From contig NZ_FQYT01000014.1 of the NCBI RefSeq assembly GCF_900141895.1, positions 1 to 64,000 of the forward strand: a stretch of DNA of 64,000 nucleotides, given 5' to 3'. The notes below the pieces were generated by a model, which was not told the DNA's origin, ran no database searches, and was given only the letters and a program-made list of their open reading frames with translations. Below, in pieces: positions 35,708 through 44,489 of this stretch (its first letter is position 1; each line of letters begins with the position of its first letter). Origin of the DNA: Parasporobacterium paucivorans DSM 15970. Lineage in GTDB: Bacteria; Bacillota; Clostridia; Lachnospirales; Lachnospiraceae. A program made the translations under genes and the position numbers.

Positions 35708-37153
35708 ATGGAAGAAAAAAAATTTTGCAGTGGCATAGAAGATGACAGGCTCCACGAGGAATGCGGGGTCTTCGGCATCTACAGTTATGATGGGAATGAA
35801 GTCGCTTCCACGATTTATTACGGCCTTTTTGCCCTGCAGCACAGGGGACAGGAAAGCTGCGGCATCGCGGTATGCGATACGAACGCTCCGAAGGCAAAGG
35901 TGGATTCCTACAAGGGGATGGGTCTTGTGAATGAAGTGTTCAGCTCGGAAGCGCTGGACAAACTGAAGGGAAATCTGGGAGTGGGACACGTGCGGTATTC
36001 GACGGCAGGCGGTTCCACCCGTGAGAATGCACAGCCGCTGGTTCTGCATTACATAAAAGGCACCCTGGCACTGGCCCACAACGGAAATCTGATCAATACG
36101 CCTGAGCTGCGGGAGGAACTTGCCCGTACGGGAGCTATTTTCCAGACAACCATTGATTCTGAGGTGGTCGCGTATATCATAGCCAGGGAAAGGCTGAAAT
36201 GCGGAACGGTTGAGGAAGCGATACGTCTTACGATGGACAAAATCAAAGGAGCATATTCGCTGATAGTCATGAGTCCCAGAAAGCTGGTGGGGGCAAGAGA
36301 TCCTTTTGGGTTTAAGCCTCTCTGCATCGGAAAGAGGGATAATGAATACATCATTACCTCTGAGTCCTGTGCACTGGATACGGTAGGCGCCGAATTTGTC
36401 AGGGACGTTCTGCCAGGTGAAATCGTTACAATTGATAAAGATGGAATTCATTCTGATACGTCCGCCTGCCTCTCGGGACACAAGACGGGCAGATGCGTGT
36501 TTGAATATATTTATTTTGCCCGTCCGGACAGCGTGATAGACGGTATATCGGTGTACCAGTCCAGGCTGATGGCCGGAAAATATCTGGCCATTGACCACCC
36601 AGTGGAAGCCGACCTGGTGGTAGGCGTGCCTGAATCGGGAAACGCAGCTGCCCTGGGATATTCCATGCAGTCAGGGATTCCTTATGGAACGGCTTTTGTA
36701 AAAAACAGCTACGTAGGGAGGACCTTCATCAAACCCGGACAGAAAAGCAGGGAATCCAGCGTCCGTGTCAAGCTGAACGTTTTAGCTGAGGCGGTCCGGG
36801 GAAAAAGAATTATCATGATTGATGATTCCATTGTCCGCGGAACCACCAGCGACCGTATTATTACGATGCTAAAGGAAGCGGGTGCCACGGAAGTACACGT
36901 CCGGATCAGTTCGCCGCCGTTCTTATATGAATGCTTTTTTGGAACCGACGTACCGGAACGCAAGCAGCTGATTGCCTATAACCATTCCATCGAGGAAATC
37001 AGACAGATCCTGGGGGCAGATTCCCTTGGCTATCTGGAACTTGAGAGGCTTCCGCAGATTGCGGGAGGGCTTTCAATCTGTATGGGCTGCTTCACGGGAA
37101 CATACCCGCTGAATCCTCCGGAAGAAGATATCCGGGGAGAATTCCAGGAATAA
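35708..37153 (+). CDS. purF: Amidophosphoribosyltransferase
   Basis: 481 residues. First committed step of purine synthesis: PRPP plus glutamine to phosphoribosylamine. The Ntn-type glutaminase nucleophile is Cys19 in EECGVFGIY, implying removal of an 18-residue propeptide. The PRPP loop is IMIDDSIVRGTTS. Cysteines in GRCVFEYIYF, YECFFGTD and CMGCFTGTYP match those that hold the 4Fe-4S cluster of the Bacillus-type enzyme, which is oxygen-sensitive. ATG 35708 lies four bases after purC with only a weak ribosome site, suggesting translational coupling. Confidence 0.95.
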   Translation: MEEKKFCSGIEDDRLHEECGVFGIYSYDGNEVASTIYYGLFALQHRGQESCGIAVCDTNAPKAKVDSYKGMGLVNEVFSSEALDKLKGNLGVGHVRYSTAGGSTRENAQPLVLHYIKGTLALAHNGNLINTPELREELARTGAIFQTTIDSEVVAYIIARERLKCGTVEEAIRLTMDKIKGAYSLIVMSPRKLVGARDPFGFKPLCIGKRDNEYIITSESCALDTVGAEFVRDVLPGEIVTIDKDGIHSDTSACLSGHKTGRCVFEYIYFARPDSVIDGISVYQSRLMAGKYLAIDHPVEADLVVGVPESGNAAALGYSMQSGIPYGTAFVKNSYVGRTFIKPGQKSRESSVRVKLNVLAEAVRGKRIIMIDDSIVRGTTSDRIITMLKEAGATEVHVRISSPPFLYECFFGTDVPERKQLIAYNHSIEEIRQILGADSLGYLELERLPQIAGGLSICMGCFTGTYPLNPPEEDIRGEFQE

Positions 37154-37172
37154 TCATTAGGAGGAAAGTAAT

Positions 37173-38603
37173 ATGACAGACAGATATCAGAGCCCTCTGG
37201 CCGAAAGATATGCTAGCAGGGAGATGCAGTATATCTTTTCTCCGGACATGAAGTTTAAGACCTGGAGGAAATTGTGGATCGCACTGGCAGAGTCCGAGAG
37301 AGAACTCGGACTGAATATCACTGCGGAACAGATTGCCCAATTAAAGGAACATCAGGAAGATATCAACTATGACGTGGCCCGGGAGAGGGAAAAGCTTGTA
37401 AGGCATGACGTCATGGCTCATGTCTATGCGTACGGAACGCAATGTCCCGACGCTAAGGGAATCATACATCTGGGGGCCACTTCCTGCTTTGTGGGGGACA
37501 ATACGGACATTATCATCATGACCGAAGGCCTGAAGCTGGTTCGCAGAAAGATTATCAACGTATTGGATGAGCTGGCGAAATTTGCCAGTGAATATAAGAA
37601 TCTGCCAACCTTGGGCTATACGCACTTCCAGCCGGCCCAGCCTACAACGGTAGGCAAAAGGGCAACTCTCTGGATGATGGAGCTGAAGCTGGATCTGGAT
37701 GAACTGGAATTCAGGCTGGAGAATATGCGTCTGCTCGGCTCGAAAGGTACCACCGGGACCCAGGCAAGCTTTTTGGAGCTCTTTGACGGAGATTACGAAA
37801 AGGTGAAGGAAGTAGACCATAAAATTGCTGAAAAAATGGGATTTAAAGGCTGTTATCCCGTATCAGGACAGACCTACTCCAGAAAAGTGGACATGGGCGT
37901 TTTGAATGTACTTGCAGGAATTGCCGCAAGCGCACATAAATTTTCCAATGACATCAGGCTTTTGCAGCATTTAAAGGAAATAGAGGAACCCTTCGAGAAG
38001 AACCAGATCGGATCCTCTGCCATGGCATATAAGCGCAATCCAATGCGCAGCGAGAGGATAGCCTCTCTTGCAAACTATGTAATTGCAGATGCCCTGAATC
38101 CTGCCATTACCGCCGCAACCCAGTGGTTTGAGAGAACCCTGGATGATTCGGCCAACAAAAGAATCAGCGTACCGGAAGCCTTTCTGGCGGTGGACGGAGT
38201 GCTGGATCTGTATCTGAACATTGTAGACGGTCTGGTTGTGTATCCTAAGGTCATTGAAAAACACCTGATGACGGAGCTTCCATTCATGGCAACCGAGAAC
38301 ATCATGATGGATGCGGTAAAAGCCGGCGGCGACAGACAGGAACTCCACGAAAAAATCAGAACCCTTTCCATGGAAGCCGGACGAAATGTCAAGGAAAACG
38401 GAATGGATAACAACCTGCTGGAACTGATTGCGGCGGATCCTGCTTTCAACCTGACGATAGAGGAACTGAAACAAACAATGGATCCTGCCAAATATACCGG
38501 ATGTGCAGGAAGACAGACGGAAGAATTTCTGGAAGAGGTAATCAACCCGATTCTGGAAGCAAACAAAGAATTTCTGGGGATGACGGCTGAAATCTCTGTT
38601 TAG
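37173..38603 (+). CDS. purB: Adenylosuccinate lyase
   Basis: 476 residues, fumarase/aspartase superfamily. It splits SAICAR and adenylosuccinate, releasing fumarate in both. Family blocks are HDVMAHVYAYG, HLGATSCFVGDNTD, and the mobile signature loop GSSAMAYKRNPMRSE (near residue 290) carrying the catalytic Ser. TAGGAGG precedes the ATG. It acts both upstream of IMP and, together with the next gene, from IMP to AMP. Confidence 0.95.
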   Translation: MTDRYQSPLAERYASREMQYIFSPDMKFKTWRKLWIALAESERELGLNITAEQIAQLKEHQEDINYDVAREREKLVRHDVMAHVYAYGTQCPDAKGIIHLGATSCFVGDNTDIIIMTEGLKLVRRKIINVLDELAKFASEYKNLPTLGYTHFQPAQPTTVGKRATLWMMELKLDLDELEFRLENMRLLGSKGTTGTQASFLELFDGDYEKVKEVDHKIAEKMGFKGCYPVSGQTYSRKVDMGVLNVLAGIAASAHKFSNDIRLLQHLKEIEEPFEKNQIGSSAMAYKRNPMRSERIASLANYVIADALNPAITAATQWFERTLDDSANKRISVPEAFLAVDGVLDLYLNIVDGLVVYPKVIEKHLMTELPFMATENIMMDAVKAGGDRQELHEKIRTLSMEAGRNVKENGMDNNLLELIAADPAFNLTIEELKQTMDPAKYTGCAGRQTEEFLEEVINPILEANKEFLGMTAEISV

Positions 38604-38633
38604 ATAAAATGCAACATTTAAGGAGGAAACAAC

Positions 38634-39911
38634 ATGGTAAGAGCAATAGTTGGAGCAAACTGGGGTGATGAGGGTAAAGGGAAGATTACCGACATGCTGG
38701 CAAAGGAATCCGATATTATTATAAGATATCAGGGAGGAAGCAATGCCGGCCATACAATCATCAACGAATATGGTAAATTCGCCCTGCATCTTCTTCCATC
38801 CGGTGTGTTTTACAACCATACCACAAGCGTCATCGGGAACGGAGTTGCACTGAACATCCCATTTCTTGTGAAGGAGGTTAAGAGCCTCGAAGAAAAAGGC
38901 GTTCCGACTCCAAAGATTCTGGTATCCGACAGGGCGCAGATCCTTATGCCTTACCATATGGCTTTTGATACATATGAGGAGGAACGTCTGGGAGGAAAAT
39001 CTTTCGGCTCCACAAAATCTGGCATAGCACCTTTTTACTCGGATAAATACGCGAAAATCGGCATTCAGGTCAGCGAACTGTTCGATGGCGAAGCTTTACG
39101 CGAAAAAGTCAAGGGAATCTGCGAATACAAGAACATCCTTCTGGAGCATCTTTACCATAAGCCTCAGCTGGATGAAAATCAGGTATTTGAGGAACTGATG
39201 GAATACAGAGATATGGTAGCGCCATATGTAACGGATGTTTCGGCGTATCTTTTCCGGGCCCTGAAGGAGGGTAAAAACATTCTCCTGGAAGGCCAGCTGG
39301 GGGCGCTGAAAGATACAGATCATGGAATCTATCCGATGGTTACTTCCTCCTCCACTCTTGCCGGATACGGCACAGTCGGGGCAGGAATCCCTCCTTATGA
39401 AATCAAAGAAATCATTGCTGTCGTCAAAGCATATTCCAGTGCAGTCGGCGGCGGTGAATTCGTGAGCGAAATCTTTGGAGATGAAGCGGATGAACTGAGA
39501 AGACGCGGTGGAGACGGCGGCGAATATGGAGCCACAACCGGAAGGCCAAGACGTATGGGCTGGTTTGATGCGGTTGCATCCCGTTATGGATGCCGTATTC
39601 AGGGAGCTACTTCTGTTGCCCTCACGGTTCTGGATGTTCTTGGATATCTGGATGAGCTTCCGGTTTGTGTAGGATACGAAATCGAAGGCGTAGTGGCAAA
39701 GGACTTCCCGGTTACCACAAAGCTTGCCAAAGCAAAGCCAGTATATGAAATGCTTCCGGGATGGAAGCAAGAAATCAGGGGAATCCGCAATTACGAGGAG
39801 CTTCCTGAGAACTGCAGAAAATACATCGAATTTATTGAGAGACAGCTGGAAGTACCTGTTACCATGGTGTCAAACGGACCTGGAAGGGAAGACATCATTT
39901 ACAAACATTAA
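38634..39911 (+). CDS. purA: Adenylosuccinate synthetase
   Basis: 425 residues. GTP-dependent joining of aspartate to IMP, first step to AMP. The N-terminal catalytic loop VGANWGDEGKGKITD contains the conserved Asp, followed by GGSNAGHTI with the conserved His. Late blocks include TGRPRRMGWFDAVA. AAGGAGG lies before the ATG. Last clear purine gene of the cluster; no terminator is visible before the next gene. Confidence 0.95.
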   Translation: MVRAIVGANWGDEGKGKITDMLAKESDIIIRYQGGSNAGHTIINEYGKFALHLLPSGVFYNHTTSVIGNGVALNIPFLVKEVKSLEEKGVPTPKILVSDRAQILMPYHMAFDTYEEERLGGKSFGSTKSGIAPFYSDKYAKIGIQVSELFDGEALREKVKGICEYKNILLEHLYHKPQLDENQVFEELMEYRDMVAPYVTDVSAYLFRALKEGKNILLEGQLGALKDTDHGIYPMVTSSSTLAGYGTVGAGIPPYEIKEIIAVVKAYSSAVGGGEFVSEIFGDEADELRRRGGDGGEYGATTGRPRRMGWFDAVASRYGCRIQGATSVALTVLDVLGYLDELPVCVGYEIEGVVAKDFPVTTKLAKAKPVYEMLPGWKQEIRGIRNYEELPENCRKYIEFIERQLEVPVTMVSNGPGREDIIYKH

Positions 39912-39929
39912 TTGAAGGACGGTTTTAAT

Positions 39930-40442
39930 ATGAGCGAAAAAACAGCACTGCTTGAGCAGTGGAGGAACTTGGCATATGAGTCACACCAGTCAGAGCAGCA
40001 GAGCTCTCTTTTCTGGGCGGATTATTTTCAGAGAGAAAAAGGGATTTACCAGCAGCTTCTTGCGGACCCGGATACAGCTGTTGAAGGAACCGTGAAAGAG
40101 CTCGCAGAAAAATTCGGCGAGAATCTGCTTATTATGGCAGGCTTTCTGGATGGAATCAATGACAGCCTGAAGGAGAAGAATCCTATCGAGACCATGGAGG
40201 AAGATACGAAAGTGTCCCTGGCTTTTGATAAGGAGCTGCTTTTCAGGAATATGATTGAAGCCAAAGCAGACTGGCTGTACGGTCTGGAAGAATGGAAATT
40301 CATCTTTCCGGAAGAAAAGCTGAAAGACCTGTACCTGGAGCAGAAGAAAGCCCATACAGTTGTCAAGGGCAAAAAAGTCGGAAGAAATGAGCCCTGCCCA
40401 TGTGGAAGCGGTAAGAAATACAAAAGCTGCTGCGGAAAATAG
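39930..40442 (+). CDS. SEC-C zinc-motif protein of unknown function
   Basis: 170 residues, mostly helical and acidic, ending in the SEC-C zinc-binding motif [19 protein letters not shown]. The same motif ends SecA and many unrelated proteins, where it binds zinc and often contacts partners such as SecB or ribosomes. The remaining 150 residues match no family that I recognise. ATG 39930 is preferred to the in-frame TTG at 39912 because GAAGGACGG lies at a suitable distance. Four bases separate it from the methyltransferase gene. Confidence 0.8.
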   Translation: MSEKTALLEQWRNLAYESHQSEQQSSLFWADYFQREKGIYQQLLADPDTAVEGTVKELAEKFGENLLIMAGFLDGINDSLKEKNPIETMEEDTKVSLAFDKELLFRNMIEAKADWLYGLEEWKFIFPEEKLKDLYLEQKKAHTVVKGKKVGRNEPCPCGSGKKYKSCCGK

Positions 40443-40446
40443 TTAT

Positions 40447-41208
40447 ATGGAGTCCTATACCTATCTTTCAGCAGTTTATGATATTTTCATGGATAATATC
40501 CCCTACGATGCGTGGGGGAAATTTATCGTGTCAGAATTAAAGAAACGCGGCATCGATGATGGACTGATTCTTGATCTCGGCTGCGGGACGGGAATAATGT
40601 CGGAGATCCTTGCCGGAGCCGGATATGACGTAATCGGCGTAGATTCCTCGGCGGAAATGCTTGCGGTGGCCTCTGCCAAGGCAGCAGAGTCGGGAAATGA
40701 GATTCTGTACCTGTGCCAGGATATGAGGGAATTTGAACTGTACGGTACGGTCCGGGCGGTTGTCAGTGTCTGCGATGCCCTGAATTATATTCTGGAGAAA
40801 GAGGAACTGGTCCGTACCTTCTTCCTGGTCAGCAATTATCTGGATCCGGGGGGTGTGTTTATATTCGATATGACCACTCCTGCGGAATATGAAGAGATTG
40901 CAGATGACGTAATTGCGGAAAACCGGGATGAGTGCAGCTTTATCTGGGAAAATGACTTTGACCCGGAAAGCAGTCTGAACCGTTATGACCTGACTCTTTT
41001 CATCAGGGATGAGGCAGGAAAATATGATAAATACGATGAGACACACGTTGAGAGGGCTTATACGGAAGAAGAAGTCAGGGCCGCATTGATAGAAGCCGGT
41101 CTTGCCTATCAGTCCTCCTGCGAGGATTATAAAAATGCCGAACCGGACAGCCTTAGCGGACGTATCTGCTATATTGCCGGAGAGTGCAAAAAAGAGGTAA
41201 AAGAATGA
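40447..41208 (+). CDS. Class I SAM-dependent methyltransferase
   Basis: 253 residues. The SAM-binding motif I is ILDLGCGTGIMSEIL (near residue 40), with acidic strand-2 end GVDSSAEML, and a later VSVCDALNYIL motif. The N-terminal YTYLSAVYDIFMDNIPYDAW block is typical of the clostridial family found beside purine and Hsp33 genes. Substrate unknown. The start has no strong ribosome site, so it is probably coupled to the SEC-C gene. Its stop overlaps the Hsp33 start (ATGA). Confidence 0.88.
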   Translation: MESYTYLSAVYDIFMDNIPYDAWGKFIVSELKKRGIDDGLILDLGCGTGIMSEILAGAGYDVIGVDSSAEMLAVASAKAAESGNEILYLCQDMREFELYGTVRAVVSVCDALNYILEKEELVRTFFLVSNYLDPGGVFIFDMTTPAEYEEIADDVIAENRDECSFIWENDFDPESSLNRYDLTLFIRDEAGKYDKYDETHVERAYTEEEVRAALIEAGLAYQSSCEDYKNAEPDSLSGRICYIAGECKKEVKE

Positions 41209-42080
41209 GTGATTATTTAATCAGGGCAACCGCCGCCGATGGCATGATCCGTGCGTTTGCAGCGACTACCAGGGATACGGTTGAGCATGCCCGGCAGACC
41301 CATAATTCAAGCCCGGTAGTGACGGCGGCGCTTGGACGGCTCCTTACGGCCGGAGCCATGATGGGAAGCATGATGAAGGGGGAGAACGATCTCCTGACGC
41401 TGCAGATTCGCGGGGACGGGCCGATGCAGGGAATGGTTGTAACGGCGGACCCGAGGGGCAACGTGAAGGGCTATGCATTTGAACCGGAAGTCCTGATTCC
41501 CGGGCGGCTGGACGGAAAACTGGATGTTGCCGGAGCCGTTGGCCTGGGTTATTTGAATGTCATAATGGATCTGGGACTGAAGGATCCGTATTCGAGCCGG
41601 GTGGACCTGATATCCGGAGAGATAGCGGAAGATCTTACCTATTATTTTGCCACATCGGAGCAGACGCCTTCATCGGTAGGTCTGGGTGTGCATATGACCC
41701 TGGAAAATACAGTACAGCAGGCGGGCGGATTCATAGTGCAGCTTATGCCGGGCGCAACAGAAGAAATCATTGCAGCCCTGGAGAGCAAGCTGTCGGGAAT
41801 GTCTTCCGTTACTGAAATGCTGGAGCAGGGAATGACCTGTGAAAACATCCTGGAATTTCTTCTGGGAGACTTCGGTCTGGAGATAAATGAAAGAATGCCT
41901 GTCAGATTTTTCTGCAACTGCTCAAGGGACCGGGTACGGGGGGTTCTGGCTGGATTAGGCAGAAAGGATCTGCAGGAGATGATCGACGAAGAAGACGTGG
42001 AAGTCAACTGCCATTTCTGCAGTGAAAAATATTCCTTCAGTCCGGCTGAACTGACGGAAATCCTGGAAGGCCGCGCCTGA
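41205..42080 (+). CDS. hslO: Redox-regulated chaperone Hsp33
   Basis: 291 residues. The fold domain opens with YLIRATAADGMIRAFAA. The C-terminal redox switch has the four zinc cysteines as FFCNCS (CxC) and CHFC (CxxC). Reduced protein is inactive with zinc bound; oxidative stress with heat releases zinc and turns on holdase activity. ATG 41205 overlaps the previous stop and has GAGGT upstream. Followed by a terminator hairpin shared with the convergent cold-shock gene. Confidence 0.95.
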   Translation: MSDYLIRATAADGMIRAFAATTRDTVEHARQTHNSSPVVTAALGRLLTAGAMMGSMMKGENDLLTLQIRGDGPMQGMVVTADPRGNVKGYAFEPEVLIPGRLDGKLDVAGAVGLGYLNVIMDLGLKDPYSSRVDLISGEIAEDLTYYFATSEQTPSSVGLGVHMTLENTVQQAGGFIVQLMPGATEEIIAALESKLSGMSSVTEMLEQGMTCENILEFLLGDFGLEINERMPVRFFCNCSRDRVRGVLAGLGRKDLQEMIDEEDVEVNCHFCSEKYSFSPAELTEILEGRA

Positions 42081-42092
42081 GAAAATCCCATC

Positions 42093-42127
42093 AAAAAAGG
42101 AACCGTCCGAATCGGACAGTTCCCAGT
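42093..42127. terminator. Bidirectional terminator between hslO and the cold-shock gene
   Basis: A nearly perfect 12-bp stem (42099-42110 with 42112-42123). Read on the minus strand it is followed by six T (complement of 42093-42098), and on the plus strand by CAGTTTT, so it should end transcripts from both sides, better on the minus strand. Confidence 0.75.
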
Positions 42128-42191
42128 TTTAATCAGGTGGTAAATAATTTGCTTTTCTATTTTAAGAAAAAGGCACACCATTTAGTCATGA

Positions 42192-42392
42192 TTATAATTT
42201 CGTTACGTTTGTAGCCTGAGGGCCTTTTGCACCGTTAACAATGTCGAATTCAACGGAAGCGCCTTCATCTAATGCTTTGAAGCCGTCCATGTTGAGTCCT
42301 GAGTAGTGAACAAAAACGTCATTTCCATCCTCGTCGCTAATGAATCCGTAACCTTTTTGGTTGTTGAACCACTTTACTGTACCTTTGCTCAT
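42192..42392 (-). CDS. cspA: Cold-shock protein
   Basis: 66 residues, a single cold-shock domain. The RNP1 motif KGYGFI and RNP2 motif VFVHYS are present and bind single-stranded RNA or DNA. Acts as an RNA chaperone. GGAGGT precedes the start. The transcript has a leader of about 48 bases that can form a 6-bp hairpin (AGTTGC with GCAACT), shorter than the cold-sensing leaders of enteric cspA. Confidence 0.96.
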   Translation of the reverse strand: MSKGTVKWFNNQKGYGFISDEDGNDVFVHYSGLNMDGFKALDEGASVEFDIVNGAKGPQATNVTKL

Positions 42393-42446
42393 AATCTATA
42401 CCTCCAAAAAAATGAAATTATCAGTTGCCCCTATGCAACTTTTTTT

Positions 42447-42475
42447 AGATTAGCATATATTACTATATATGTCAA
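42447..42475 (-). promoter_or_regulatory. Promoter of the cold-shock gene, extended -10
   Basis: On the minus strand: TTGACA (42475-42470), 17-base spacer ending in TGC, then TAATCT (42452-42447). The TG one base before the -10 makes it an extended -10 promoter. Confidence 0.75.
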
Positions 42476-42553
42476 CGATTTAGACGTTTTTTTGTGTGAA
42501 ATTACCAACATTAAAGAAGCCGTTAAATGAACAATAATGAAATGAGGCAATAA

Positions 42554-43282
42554 ATGGAATTTTTGATAGATGCACATACACACACCCTGGCAAGCGGACA
42601 TGCATACAATACGATTCTCGAAATGGTCAGTGCGGCACGTGGTAAAAACCTGGAGATTTTGGGAATAACCGAACATGGGCCGGCAATGGCCGGAAGCTGT
42701 CAGGATATTTACTTCAATAATCTCAGGTCCATAGACCGAAAAGTATTCGGTATGGAAGTTCTTCTGGGTGCCGAACTGAATATCATTGACTACAAAGGCG
42801 GCACGGATCTCAGGGGTGATATCATCAGGGAGATGGATATCACCATAGCAAGCCTGCATAATGTTTGTATCGCAATCGGCAGCAGGGAGCAGAATACGGC
42901 TGCTTTGATCGGCGCTATCAAAAATCCTTTGATTGACATAATTGGACATCCGGATGACGGACATTTTCCATTGGATTATGAAGCTGTGGTCAAAGCTGCC
43001 AAAGAGTACGGGAAACCCCTGGAGCTGAACAATGGGTCTCTCAAACCGGGCGGATTCCGAATCAATGCCTGGGAAAACAACATGGAGATATTGAAGCTCA
43101 GTGCCCGCTGTGGTGTGGAAATACTCATCAGTAGCGATGCTCATTTTTCTACGGATGTTGCGGAATATTCCTATGTGCAGGAGTTTCTGAAGGAAGCGGA
43201 TTTTCCGGAAGAACTGCTCTTAAACGGGAATCCGGACCGTTTTAGGAAGATGGTCCATAAGTACAAAAAGTCTGGACTTTAG
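42554..43282 (+). CDS. PHP-domain phosphatase/phosphoesterase, YcdX-like
   Basis: 242 residues. Metal-binding residues of the PHP fold are visible: DAHTHTLASGHAY at the N-terminus, GITEHGP, GAELNI, a middle ASLHN, IGHPDD and the late SSDAH. Proteins of this group bind three metals and act as phosphatases or phosphoesterases on small molecules; the E. coli relative YcdX is one. GAGG lies before the ATG. No close partner gene suggests a substrate. Confidence 0.88.
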   Translation: MEFLIDAHTHTLASGHAYNTILEMVSAARGKNLEILGITEHGPAMAGSCQDIYFNNLRSIDRKVFGMEVLLGAELNIIDYKGGTDLRGDIIREMDITIASLHNVCIAIGSREQNTAALIGAIKNPLIDIIGHPDDGHFPLDYEAVVKAAKEYGKPLELNNGSLKPGGFRINAWENNMEILKLSARCGVEILISSDAHFSTDVAEYSYVQEFLKEADFPEELLLNGNPDRFRKMVHKYKKSGL

Positions 43283-43343
43283 GACTTTAATATGCTAAAA
43301 TTTTCTCAATATAATTCTGAAGATGCAAGGAGAGGTAAATTAC

Positions 43344-43646
43344 ATGGGGAAAAGCATTAGAACGACCGCCGTCGATCATCTGTTTGAGGCAGTGCTGACA
43401 TTAGAGGACAAAGAGGAATGCTATAAATTTTTTGAGGATGTATGTACCATCAATGAAATCCTTTCTTTTGCCCAGAGATATGAAGTAGCCAAAATGCTTC
43501 GAGAGAAAAGGACCTATATCGATATTGCGGAGACCACGGGTGCATCAACGGCAACCATCAGCAGGGTGAACCGTTCCCTAAATTACGGAAACGACGGATA
43601 TGATCTGGTGTTTTCGAGATTGTACCCTCATATTGATGAAAAATAA
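43344..43646 (+). CDS. YerC/YecD-family TrpR-like DNA-binding protein
   Basis: 100 residues. A TrpR-superfamily helix-turn-helix is clear: ILSFAQRYEVAKMLREKRTY followed by IAETTGASTATISRVNRSL. The family is widespread in Firmicutes and often sits beside pcrA and amino acid genes; its ligand is not established. ATG 43344 has AAGGAGAGG upstream, which decides against the in-frame 43323 start. A TATAAT at 43310-43315 without a good -35 box may belong to its promoter. Confidence 0.9.
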   Translation: MGKSIRTTAVDHLFEAVLTLEDKEECYKFFEDVCTINEILSFAQRYEVAKMLREKRTYIDIAETTGASTATISRVNRSLNYGNDGYDLVFSRLYPHIDEK

Positions 43647-43654
43647 CAATTATT

Positions 43655-43683
43655 GTGACATCTGCTTCTGCGTGTAGTATAAT
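43655..43683 (+). promoter_or_regulatory. Promoter of the pspA-like gene
   Basis: GTGACA (43655-43660), 17-base spacer, TATAAT (43678-43683), 44 bases before the start codon. Confidence 0.6.
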
Positions 43684-43727
43684 CAGGGGAGAAGTCACAT
43701 ATATTTTTATTTAAGGAGGTTGTATAA

Positions 43728-44408
43728 ATGGGAATATTGTCGAGGTTCAAGGATATCATGTCTTCAAACATCAACGCACTGCTGGACACAATGGAAGATC
43801 CATCAAAAATAATCGACCAGTACCTGAGGGACTTGGAAAGCGATCTGGGTAAGGTTAAAGCCGAAACCGCCGCAGTTATGGCAGAAGAGACGCGGGCCAA
43901 GAGAGAGCTTGACGAATGCTCCGCAGAAGTGCAGAGAATGCAGGACTACGCAGAAAAAGCAGTCAAGGCCGGGAATGATGATGATGCAAGACAATTCCTG
44001 AGCAAAAAGAAACTACAGACAGACCAGGAGACATCCTTAAAACACATATACGAAGCGGCTGCAGGAAATGCCGCCAAGATGCGCCAGATGCATGATAAGC
44101 TTGTTGCAGATATAGGATCGCTGAATGCCCGCAAGGATTCTGTCAAGGCGAAGATAGCGGTGGCCAAGACCCAGGAAAGAATTAACCAGATGGGCTCCAG
44201 TGTCGCCGGAGTACAGGGAACCATGTCTGCTTTCGATAAAATGGAAGCAAAGGCAGACCGGCTTTTGGACCAGGCAAACGCTATGACTGAGCTGAACGAA
44301 TCAGCAGCAAAAGATGATGTGGGTGATCTGGCTAAAAAATATGATACTATGCAGACAGTCGATGTTGAAGATGAACTTGCTGCACTGAAAGCCAAGTTGG
44401 GGGAATAA
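43728..44408 (+). CDS. pspA: PspA/IM30 (Vipp1) family membrane-stress protein
   Basis: 226 residues, almost entirely coiled coil. The amphipathic N-terminus MGILSRFKDIMSSNINALLD binds membranes, and MEDPSKIIDQYLRDLESDL is the family signature. These ESCRT-III-like proteins assemble on damaged membrane and protect the proton gradient. Strong AAGGAGG site. It has its own promoter and a terminator before the SPFH gene, yet the two probably serve the same envelope-stress response. Confidence 0.93.
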   Translation: MGILSRFKDIMSSNINALLDTMEDPSKIIDQYLRDLESDLGKVKAETAAVMAEETRAKRELDECSAEVQRMQDYAEKAVKAGNDDDARQFLSKKKLQTDQETSLKHIYEAAAGNAAKMRQMHDKLVADIGSLNARKDSVKAKIAVAKTQERINQMGSSVAGVQGTMSAFDKMEAKADRLLDQANAMTELNESAAKDDVGDLAKKYDTMQTVDVEDELAALKAKLGE

Positions 44409-44427
44409 GCCTGCAAGAGAATTTTTA

Positions 44428-44457
44428 GGGTGTCCGTGTTATGACAGGCACCCTTTT
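44428..44457 (+). terminator. Terminator after pspA
   Basis: GGGTG (44428-44432) pairs with CACCC (44449-44453), extended by CC/GG across a one-base bulge, and is followed by a run of six T. Confidence 0.75.
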
Positions 44458-44489
44458 TTGTTCATAAAATGAAGCGGAGGGTGAAAAGT